NCBI GenBank assembly: GCA_023212695.1
Contig: JALCCG010000386.1
Location: 1-15,883 of the forward strand
Reading direction: 5' to 3'
DNA from: Sporisorium sorghi
Taxonomy: Eukaryota > Basidiomycota > Ustilaginomycetes > Ustilaginales > Ustilaginaceae
Length of the DNA: 15,883 bases
This document shows, one piece after another, positions 1-8,138 of this stretch (positions are counted from its first letter, which is position 1; the number at the start of each line of letters is the position of its first letter). The position numbers and the translations under genes are program-made. Below the pieces are notes generated by a model that searched no databases, had not been told where the DNA came from, and saw nothing but the letters and a program-made list of their open reading frames with translations.

Positions 1-18
1 AAAAAAAAAACAAAAAAA

Positions 19-77
<59 letters not shown>
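1..77. repeat. Near-pure poly-A tract
   Basis: Seventy-seven bases of A interrupted only by C at 11 and 19, at the very edge of the window. It may be a genuine homopolymer, as others occur in the intergenic DNA here, but its true length is unreliable from sequencing. Confidence 0.9.
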
Positions 78-80
<3 letters not shown>

Positions 81-91
81 TCCGACGAGCG

Positions 92-94
<3 letters not shown>

Positions 95-125
<31 letters not shown>

Positions 126-180
126 ACTCGTGTAGAGCTGCGATTCCATCAAATCCACGCTGACCCTCTCTCTCTCTCTC
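95..180. repeat. Two TC/CT microsatellites
   Basis: A (TC)14 run at 95-122 and a (CT)7 run at about 167-180, separated by about 44 bases of mixed sequence. CT-rich tracts are common in fungal promoters and 5' leaders, but no gene start follows here. Confidence 0.9.
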
Positions 181-297
181 CCTCAACCTCAGCGACCAAG
201 TGTCAGGAGTGAGCCCAATGAGAGCCTCAACGATAACTAAGTTGATTCGAAAAAAATGCGGGGCGAGAGCAAGGTGAGCTGCAACACCTCCGGCGCA

Positions 298-321
298 AAG
301 TCATCCGACAAGTCATCCGAC
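298..321. repeat. Tandem duplication of a 12-bp word
   Basis: The word AAGTCATCCGAC occurs twice in direct tandem with no mismatch (298-309 and 310-321). Probably replication slippage. Confidence 0.85.
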
Positions 322-494
322 AAACGAACGACCTTGTGGGTGATGCTACACTAGGCACACAACCGATCCTCGCCTCACGTCGAGCTGCTAGTGCAGAGGT
401 ACTGCAGTGCGCTAACGAGGTCACAAGAAAAGTGGGCATGCAATCCCACCGCTGACCTTTACCGTTTCTGTCATGCGAGTGAGCGTTCGGAACA

Positions 495-530
495 GTTGCA
501 AGCGTTGCAAGCGTTGCAAGCGTTGCAAGC
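495..530. repeat. Tandem repeat, 4 copies of GTTGCAAGC
   Basis: Four perfect back-to-back copies of a 9-bp unit. The period is a multiple of three, so a translated frame gives a 3-residue repeat, but no real gene covers it. There are no spacers, so it is not a CRISPR array. Confidence 0.95.
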
Positions 531-688
531 GTCCAGTTGGATCGTGAGCAATGGCCACAATTGACCGACATCGCCGTACAGATGTACCGCTGCAGCAACG
601 CTTCTGATTCGCTCATGCAGTCCACTCGACCAAATCTAATCTTTTCGAGAAAAGAAAGAAAGAAAAAAAAAAAAAAAAGGGCGAATTT

Positions 689-764
689 CCAGTTGAAAAC
701 CGTCTCTCCGAGACGGTCCAAAATGGGAAAATAGACCGTCTCTGGGAGACGGTTGGACCCTGGA
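689..764. repeat. Double identical hairpin within an imperfect palindrome
   Basis: Two perfect 8-bp hairpins share identical arms: ACCGTCTC (699-706), loop TCC, GAGACGGT (710-717); and ACCGTCTC (735-742), loop TGG, GAGACGGT (746-753). The inner arms can also pair with each other (710-718 with 734-742, 9 bp), and the outer flanks are partly complementary (TCCAG at 689-693 with CTGGA at 760-764). The block lies just after a 16-base A tract. It could be a regulatory site, a remnant of a small inverted-repeat element, or a transcript-end structure; no gene next to it settles the matter. Confidence 0.8.
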
Positions 765-1391
765 AGGAGAAGGAAGAAATTCAGAAAATTCAGACACGTA
801 CCTAGTCTTTTTAACTATCAATCAATCAACAGTTACCCTTCAACTTTTCCAACAGGACGTGGCCGACCCCGCCACTCACTTTTTTGTTTTGTGGACTCGC
901 TTCACTTGGCTTGAATCGACCAAGATTCTGCGCATTGCCGAACGAATCTACGAGCAGAGATGGCAGGCGAGCTCGCCATACTCGTGTCACTGAAACATTC
1001 GCTGCCAGAGACCAAGGAATGTTGTCCATCTCCGTTTCGAGCGGGTGCACTTGAAACAGCTGGCGGAAGACGACAAGCCGGAGCGAGGCTTTCGACCTGG
1101 TCGGAGAGAACTGATCCGTGTCTGAGGTGAGCGAGGCTTCCCTTTCTCTAGCGCGCTCGTTTAGACTTTTGGTGCCTGGCCGTTTCATGCTTTGATGCGC
1201 GCTCAACGCTAAGTTGGTAGCTTGCCAATCGAATCGATCACCGAATCCAGCTCGTAGCATATCGCAAGAGCGGCAGCAGAAGAAGCATGAGTGGCAGTTA
1301 TGGGTCGTCTGATTGATCGGCTCAAGTTCTTCCGCGAGCTTGCCGTGTTGCTGCTTTCAGTGCATCCCTGCAAAAGAAAAGCTTTGGCACA

Positions 1392-1406
1392 TTTTTTTTT
1401 TTTTTT
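1392..1406. repeat. Poly-T tract (15)
   Basis: An uninterrupted run of 15 T in gene-free DNA. Confidence 0.9.
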
Positions 1407-1973
1407 GGCGTCTGATTCGTTGCAGCGGGACGTCGTTATCGTCCAGCTTGGCGCTCCGCTCCTCACCGGCAAACTTTTGCACACAGTCTCATTCCTGCAG
1501 CTGCGTTCGACGTCTCATGCTGAGACAAGTTGACCCGCTGTATGCACGTGGACGCTTTCAACCCCACACTCACACACCTACAACCGCTCCTCTTGGATCA
1601 CCAATGCAGCTCATTCCCCTCTCCCTCTCGCGGAAGATGTCCACGCATGACCGGCTGCACTTCTTGGCCGTGCAGTCCTCCAACATATGCGCCCTCTGCG
1701 CATTCGATCTACACACCGTGCTGCGCCTCCCTCGACCCTCCAACTGCAACCACGTACTCGGTCTCGTAATCGTCCCTGATGTTTTAACAAAGTCATGCAT
1801 ACACTGTCACAATCCTACCACCAGTCCAACTCCGTTTCACGCTGTGACCACTGCGACATTGTCGATGTCGAGCACGCATAGCGACTAAAAAATACAAATT
1901 CCAGAGCGCAGATTCTCCAGCTCCTCGGCATCTACTTGGCGTCGCGAACCCCAAACAAAGTGCGAGCAGCGGC

Positions 1974-3715
1974 CTACCCGCCCAACTTGTCCTTGTCCTT
2001 GTCCTTGTCCTTGTCCTCTCCCTCCGCACTTCCCGCCGGCACTTCATCGCGCTGCCACTGCCACTCCAAGGCAGCGGGCATCGAGTGGGACGGCATCTCG
2101 TCGCGCACCGGTCTGCGGCTGGCCCTTCCGATCTTGTACCACGGCAGGTCGAACAGCTCGTCGATCCTCTCCAGACTCTGACCCGACGTCTCTGGCAAGA
2201 AAAACAGATACACAGGCAAGGCCACGAGCAGCGACATGGCAGCAAAGATCGCAAACGTGCCGGCGCCCTTGAGGCCCGAGTTGAGCATGGGCTGCAGCGC
2301 ACGCGTGGTGCTGTACTGCATCAGGAAGTGGAACGCCATCACGAACGAGGCCGAGAGCGCACGCACGTCGAGGCTGAAGATTTCCGAGTTGATCAGGTAC
2401 TGCGCCAGGTTGCCACCGGCCGACCACGAGGCGCCGGCGATGAAGATGCTCGCCAGCGCCGCTTCCGACGCGGACTTGTTGGCTTTGTGCTTGTGGTCGA
2501 TGAACACGCCGAGGTAGATAGCGACGTAGAGCATGGCAAGGCCCTGGAACAGCGTCGAGACCCACAGCGTGCGCCGACGTCCGAACAGGTCGATCAGGAG
2601 GAACGACGACAGAATACCGGCCCCGAGCTTGACCGCACCGAAGCCGGCCGACATGACGTAGCCCCTGGTGTCGTGGACGCCGATCAGAGTCAGGATGCGG
2701 TTGGCGTAGGTCGAGAGCGCACCAGGCCCCTGCCACTGACCGAGGATCTGGATCAGAACACAGAGGACCAGCTTGAACTGGTTGTTCTTGTTGCCGAACA
2801 GCTCACGAACCTTGCCCATGAAGCCGAGGCCCTCGGTGGCCTCCCTCTCCTGCCTCACCGAGTCGGCGATGAGCTCGTACTCTTCGACAAAGGCCTTGTC
2901 GCGAGGCTCCATGCCACGGTACCATCCGAGCGATGCGGAAGCCTCCTCGACACGGTCCTTCATCATGAGCCATCGCGGCGATTCCTTGAGGAAGAGCAGG
3001 CAAACAAGCACCACGGCGTGCAGCGCAAAGTTGAGCGAGAGGGGCACCTGCCAGATGGCGTTTGTCTTGGCGTTGATGTGCGTCTTCACGCCAAGATTCG
3101 TGCAGTAACCCAGGAGCAAACCTGTCGCCGTAGGAGGTCAGCAAGTTTAGAAAATGATCATCGTTAGTATGATGGATGTAGCAAGGAGGCGTTGATGGCG
3201 ACGATGGCGACGAGCAACTCACCCAGGTAAACATTGAACGAGTAAACTGACGTGCAGAGACCGCGGATCTGCTTTGGCGCAATCTCGACCAAGAAAATAG
3301 GGGCGACAATAGGCGTCAAACCCACGCCCACACCGGCAATCGCCCGAGCCACGAGCAGCATGGCGTAGTGGCCGCTGCTGCCGGCCCACAGCGCGCTGCC
3401 AAGAAGAACGAGACAGCAGGCGATCTGGGCACCGCGGACACGGCCGAGACGCTCGCAGATCGGGTAGCCGAGGATGGCGCCGAGCACGGAGAAGAGCTGC
3501 ACCATGGCGGTGACGTTGGACTCCTTGTTGCTCTTGGCGGGGATGCCAAAGTCCTTTTCGAAGGTCTTTTGCGAGATCATGCCGCCAACGAGGCCCTCGT
3601 CGATACCGCGCGAGGCACCGAGGAGGCCCATGCCGACGACGGCGAAGGCGAGGCGCCAGTTAAGCGCCGACTTGGGCGTCTCGGACAAGTGGGCAAACTT
3701 GGAGGGGATGTACAT
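1974..3715 (-). CDS. MFS sugar-porter-family transporter (two exons)
   Basis: Membrane transporter of the major facilitator superfamily, sugar porter family; the substrate (hexose, quinate-like or other polyol/sugar) cannot be read from sequence. Exons are 3715-3223 and 3121-1974; joining them gives 546 residues, normal for a 12-helix sugar porter. Visible signatures: RGIDEGLVGG near residue 36, ERLGRVRG (88-95) in the loop between helices 2 and 3, KESPRWL (210-216, the family PESPRWL motif), LFGRRRT (343-349), NSEIFSLDVRA in the second half, and PETSGQSLERIDELF (474-488), the usual PETKG motif after helix 12. The helix-7 motif QxxGxNxxxYY is replaced by QWQGPGALSTYA (293-304). The C-terminus ends in an Asp-Lys repeat encoded by a GACAAG microsatellite. 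The start at 3715 is the first ATG of the frame and leaves a normal short cytosolic N-terminus. Family assignment is secure; substrate is unknown. Confidence 0.93.
1986..2015 (-). repeat. Coding microsatellite (GACAAG)5
   Basis: Five perfect tandem copies of CTTGTC on the plus strand, read on the minus strand as alternating Asp and Lys codons near the C-terminus of the transporter (about residues 534-543). It is in frame, so copy-number change would only lengthen or shorten the cytosolic tail. Confidence 0.95.
3122..3222 (-). other. Intron of the transporter gene
   Basis: 101 bases on the minus strand: donor GTGAGT (3222-3217), branch-like ACTAAC (CTAAC at 3167-3163), acceptor CAG ending at 3122. 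Splicing restores the frame across a split Gly codon, joining the segment ending in FNVYL to LLLGYCTNLG. Unspliced translation stops at the TAA inside the branch site. Confidence 0.93.
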
Positions 3716-5651
3716 GGCGACCGAATGGTGGAGTTGATGACTAGGAAGATGGGGAAAGGGGCGGATGAAACCGAGTCAAGGATGCGAAGTTAGCTGTCGT
3801 GATCCTGAAGCGGGTTTAAGTGAGGGAGCGTTTGCAAGGTGAAGAGGGTTGGATTCTTGAAGGGGAAGCGGGGCATGAGAACGCCAATGGGCAAGGGTCA
3901 TATCTTTATACCTCTCTGGACTTCAGGCGAAAAAGACGGGGCCCCCAACTCATCGACTGCCAAGTCAGCCAATACCAGCGAGGGACCGGTCAACTCTGGC
4001 ATCGCATGCAGGAAAGGCAGAGCAACGAGGGACAAGCATCCAGCCTTCGGCGAAACTAGACAGGTGGACTGGAGGCATCGAACTTTGATCAAGGGCGAGA
4101 CACAACGTTGCAGATTTGCGGGGGACTGCTCAAAAGGGTTGCAGCGAGACCCAAACGACAGGATCGCGAGTTGGCAGGTCGAGGGGCAGCAAAGTGTTGG
4201 GCAACCCGCAGCAGAGCACACGTCGGCTGCAACTGCACTAGCGCGCCTTGGTCTCAGGAACACCGACAGTCTCTTTCCCACGTTGGTTTCCTAGATGGAT
4301 CTGAGGGAGTGTGGGGAATGCATGGCCCCGCGCTCTTTTCCTTGAGCTCATTCAACATCGTGGGCTAGTGCCTTTGTGGAATGGGACGGAAGGTACAGAG
4401 GGTGGAAAGTGCCTGCGACAGAGGGTTGGGGGACAGACAATAGCCGAAAGGAGAGAGAAGCGAAGCACAAGGCACATTCGAAGCGAGACGTTGAGGGCGA
4501 GCGTCGAGTGGTTCAGCCGTAGCCATCGGCCCAGCGTCACTCGAGTCGGCGGCGGCGGCAACTGTCTAGGAATAAGCTCCGACAGACATCCCATCAGCAA
4601 CTGTAAAAGCCCTTCCATCCCTCTAGGGCCTTGTGCCATCACCGGAGACATCCGTTGCATGAGGTCGCTCCTGGAATCCAGGCTCAGAATGGAAACTTCG
4701 GTGCGCTTTCGGTAGCTCGTACCAGCGCTGTACCAGCTCCTTCCACTCGCTGTGCCAGCCTTTCGCTGTTCCCCCCCTTTTGAACGTCTCGCAGCTCATT
4801 GGCTCGTCGGACTCGTGCACACCTCTTTTCTCTGCTGCAACCAGCTCCTGCATCGCATCGCAGCGCTTCGCATCGTGTCGGCGAGCACTCTTGTCCAGCC
4901 TCCAATGCGCGCCCTGTCGTTGGCTCATCGGCCAACTCTGCACGCCTTGTCAAATAAAAACAAAGTTGCCTGGTCACAGTTGCCCCAGACCTGTGCAAAC
5001 CACCGATTGAACCATAACCTCACTCGACAACAGTTGTCATGCCGGGCCCTCGCACCACGGGATCGAGGACACCTCGTGCTCGTCCCTGGACGCATGACAA
5101 GAAGAGGCAGCGACGGAATCATCCGCTCTCGAAATGCTTTACCCGACTGACCGGGGAAAAGCCATCCAGCGCGGGGGTTACTCGACGACGTGGACAGTTG
5201 TGGGGGGCAGCGCGGCAGCAGATCGACGTCGGGCACCTTTGACACCGAAACGAGAAAAAAAAAAAAATGCGGAGATGCAAAAATGCGGCTTGCACAAGTT
5301 TCGCCGGTGGCAGGCTGACCTTGCACAAACCGCCGCTTCGTCGGCACAACGACTGCTGCACCCACGGCTCGAGAAGACAAAGTCCGAAAGAGTGACTTCG
5401 GCGGATTGGCCGGTCCGCTCGTCCCTCCCCACGTTCAGAAGCCCCCTTCGCCTTGCCGAGTCTCGGTCGAGCACCGGTGTAAAGGCAAGGTGTGGGCACA
5501 TCCTTTTCGACCACAGCGGTGTGTGGCTTCGTAGGATCTTTCCGCGTTCGGCTTGAGTCTGCCGCGTATGGCCGATCAGACGCTCACCTCTCATTCAATT
5601 TCGCACATCAATCGTCACAAGCTTTGGCCAGTAAGGCAGGAGTGGTGTTCA
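3716..5651. other. Long intergenic region, no supported gene
   Basis: About 1.9 kb between the transporter start and the GUF1 stop. Open frames on both strands (for example 3839-4294, 4311-4715 and 4752-5150 on plus, 4923-5380 on minus) show no recognisable domain, and no splice pair links them into a credible protein. It should hold the transporter's upstream control region and the GUF1 3' end. A 13-base A tract lies at 5255-5267. The size is generous compared with 228 bases between GUF1 and the next gene, so a non-coding RNA or a rapidly evolving small gene is possible but not supported. Confidence 0.6.
3904..3910 (-). promoter_or_regulatory. Possible TATA element for the transporter gene
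   Basis: On the minus strand this reads TATAAAG, about 190 bases upstream of the transporter ATG at 3715. Spacing suits a core promoter with a long leader, but the word is short and no transcription start is known. Confidence 0.25.
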
Positions 5652-7910
5652 TTACTTTGCCTTGGAGCGGGTATCGAGTACCTCGAGGAACCTGCGTTCC
5701 GTGATATAAAAAGCGAGAGAAGAGGTCAGCATCATGTGTCTCGATCCAATCGTTCACACCGTCAACACTTACTTTTCAGTCGGGATCTGCACCCGCCCCA
5801 CACCCAACGCCTTGAGCCGCTTCTTGCCCTCCTTCTGCTTATTGAGATGCTTGAGCTTGCGTTCGTAGTGCCCACCATACAATCCCGCCGTCACATCTTT
5901 CCTGTACGCAGACAGTGTCTCCCTTGCGATAACCTTGCTGCCCGTCGTCGCCTGGATCGACACCTCGAACTGCTGTCTCGGAATAATATCCTTCAACTTC
6001 TTCGTCCACTGCCTCGCGCTGTACATGACCTTAGACCGGTGCATGATGATGCTCAGCGAGTCCAGCACCGTGTTCGAGATCAAAAAGTTCAACTTCACCA
6101 GGTCGCTCGCCGCATAGCCGTCTTCGGAATACTCGAACGACGCAAAGCCGGACGAGCACGACTTGAGCTTGTCGAAAAAGTCGGTCACAATCTCCGAGAG
6201 TGGCAGGCGGTACGTCATCTGCACCGAGCGGATGGCCGAGGCGGTGGGCGGGAACGAGACGTCGAGCTGCTCGCCGCGGTGCTCGGCGCACAGCTGCATG
6301 ATCTCGCCCGTGTATTCCTCGGGGCAGCGGACGACGCCGCGCACCATGGGTTCTTCGAGCAGTGTGACTTTGGCTTTGCGCTCCGAGTCGTCGGGGAAGT
6401 GGATCGGGTTCGAGACGATTTCTTCGCGGCCGTCTCGCCATGTGACGCGGTACGGCACTGATGGCGCGGTGACCAGGATCGCGTGGCCGTACTCGTCCTC
6501 GAGCCGTTGCCGGAAGACGTCCAGATGCAGCAATCCCAAAAAGCCCAAGCGACAGCCTTGGCCCAGCGCCATCGACGACTCTCGTTGCACCGTCACCGAC
6601 CGGTCGTTGAGCGCGAGCCGCTGGATCGCCTCTTCTAGCTTGAGGAAATCGGTCGTCTCGATCGGGAAAATGCCGGCGTACACCATGGGCACGGTGGGCG
6701 CAAACCCTTCGAGCGGCTCGACTTTCTCCGAAGCCAAGTGGAACGTGTCGCCGATCTGCGCCTCGCTCATGTCCTTCATATTGGCGATGATCCACCCGAC
6801 CTGGCCTTTCCGCAGCACGTCGGTTGCGACCATGTCTGGCGAGTTGACGCCGAGACTGAGCACCTCGTACCGCTTGCCCGTGTGGCACGACGTGATGCGG
6901 TCGCCTTTTTTCACAGCACCGTCTGCGATCGACACCAGCGACACGACGCCCTTGTACTGGTCGTACCAGCTATCGAAGACGAGCGCCCTGAAGCCCGGTC
7001 CTTCTCGGCCTTTCAGCTTGCCGCCCTCGACACCAGGCGGCGGTTTCGTGCGTTCCACTAGCGCACGCAGAACACTGTCGACGCCCTTGCCCGTCTTCGC
7101 AGAAATCAACAGCGGTTCTTGTCCCGGCAAAGTGGTGTCGAATCCCAGAATCTCCTCCATCTGCAACGCGCAGCGCTCCGGATCAGCGGCGGGGAGATCG
7201 CTCTTATTCAGCACCGGCACGATGGCCAGCTCCTTCTGCTTGGCCAGCTCAAACACGGTAATCGACTGTGCCTGCACGCCCTGCGTCGCATCCACCACCA
7301 GCAACGCACTCTGACACGCCGAGAGCGAGCGGCTTACTTCATACGAAAAGTCAACATGCCCCGGGCAGTCGATCAGGTTGAGCAGATACCGCCCCGGCTT
7401 GGGCGCGAACCCGTCGTCGAATGCAGAGATGAAATCGTCGCGGGGGCCGTCGTAGTCGTACACCATGGTGACGGCTTGCGACTTGACGGTGATGCCGCGT
7501 TCGCGTTCGACTTTGAGCTTGTCGAGCACCTGCTGGTTGGAGCCGTCCGAGGGGATGGTGCCGGTGAGCTCGAGCAGGCGGTCGGCTAGTGTCGACTTGC
7601 CGTGGTCGACGTGGCTGATGATCGAGAAGGTGCGCGTTTCGAGCTGGTCGAATTTGGATACGTCGCGAGGGTCTTCCTTGGGTGGCGGTGATGTTGATGC
7701 GGATTGATAGTGTGGTTTTGATGTGGAGAAGTGTCGTGACGGACTGGATCTTGAGGTGGCGCTAGCATGACGAAGAGCTGGACTGGACGTCGAGCACGGC
7801 CGACGCACTGCTTGAGCAGTTTTCGACGTGGAGCCTGTCTTTGAGCATCTTTGCCGCAATGACACTTCCGAAAGGCACGGCCTTGCTGTACGGCATATTG
7901 AGCGGATCAT
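5652..7910 (-). CDS. GUF1: Mitochondrial translation factor GUF1 (EF4/LepA GTPase)
   Basis: Ribosome-associated GTPase of the LepA/EF4 family, acting on mitochondrial ribosomes at the inner membrane matrix face; bacterial LepA is linked to back-translocation or ribosome fidelity and assembly. Exons are 7910-5773 and 5691-5652, giving 725 residues. The first ~75 residues are rich in Arg and Ser with few acidic residues and contain RHFSTS (59-64), a typical matrix-processing context. GTPase motifs are complete: SHVDHGKST (G1, 99-107), ERERGITV (G2, 135-142), DCPGH (G3, 181-185), NKSD (G4, 235-238), SAK (G5, 270-272). The LepA-specific C-terminal domain follows, with the conserved end KRLKALGVGRVQIPTEKF then LEVLDTRSKAK. 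Without the intron the reading would stop at PTEK because the donor GTAAGT supplies an in-frame TAA. It is tandem with the methylisocitrate lyase gene, only 228 bases apart. Identification is very strong. Confidence 0.97.
5692..5772 (-). other. GUF1: 3'-terminal intron of GUF1
   Basis: 81 bases on the minus strand: donor GTAAGT (5772-5767), branch-like GCTGAC (5730-5725), acceptor GCAG ending at 5692. Splicing completes a Lys codon and adds FLEVLDTRSKAK before TAA at 5654-5652, which matches the conserved C-terminus of EF4 proteins. Confidence 0.93.
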
Positions 7911-8138
7911 GGCTCATCGTGTGTAGCCATTGAAGGCTCGATGTTTGTGGTGGTGCGAGAATCAAGGAAAGCTTTCAAAAAAATTCCAAGTCTTCCGACT
8001 TCCTTTGATCGGAATTCGGGCATGAATCTGCACCTTCGTCTGGACCCTGACTCGCTGAACTCCTCATGCCCACACACACACTTCCACCATCCAAGCATCT
8101 ACTGAATCCTGTATTCAATTGCAACTTCGTACGCACAT
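7911..8138. promoter_or_regulatory. Short spacer: GUF1 promoter and methylisocitrate lyase 3' end
   Basis: The 228 bases between two leftward genes must hold both the 3' end of the lyase transcript and the promoter and leader of GUF1. No clear TATA element or poly-A signal was identified. Confidence 0.5.

Larger units (their letters stand above)
1..1973. other. Intergenic, repeat-rich, no supported gene
   Basis: No open frame here resembles a known protein. The longest candidates (minus strand 826-1260, plus strand 1313-1888) are low-complexity or compositionally odd, and no splice pattern joins them into something recognisable. The stretch holds a near-pure A tract (1-77), two TC/CT microsatellites, a duplicated 12-bp word (298-321), a 9-bp tandem repeat (495-530), an A tract (663-678), a double hairpin (699-753) and a T tract (1392-1406). 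The right end carries the 3' flank of the leftward transporter gene. A short, spliced or fast-evolving gene cannot be excluded. Confidence 0.6.

Noticed and set aside
1..180. Chromosome end or telomere
   Set aside because: The simple repeats are A and TC runs; no TTAGGG-type telomere repeat is present.
495..530. Possible CRISPR-like repeat
   Set aside because: Units are contiguous 9-mers without spacers, in a eukaryotic genome.
687..698. Word TTCCAGTTGAAA shared with 10121-10132
   Set aside because: A 12-base match within about 16 kb is expected by chance.
826..1260. Minus-strand open frame of 144 codons
   Set aside because: No recognisable domain, ordinary chance length, and no upstream or downstream exon with good splice sites.
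2085..3167. Long plus-strand open frame opposite the transporter, and similar frames opposite GUF1 and the lyase
   Set aside because: They are antisense shadows produced by codon bias of real genes; none has a domain.
4060..4100. Possible tRNA B-box (GTTCGATGC on the minus strand)
   Set aside because: No matching T-stem, A-box or acceptor stem could be laid out around it.
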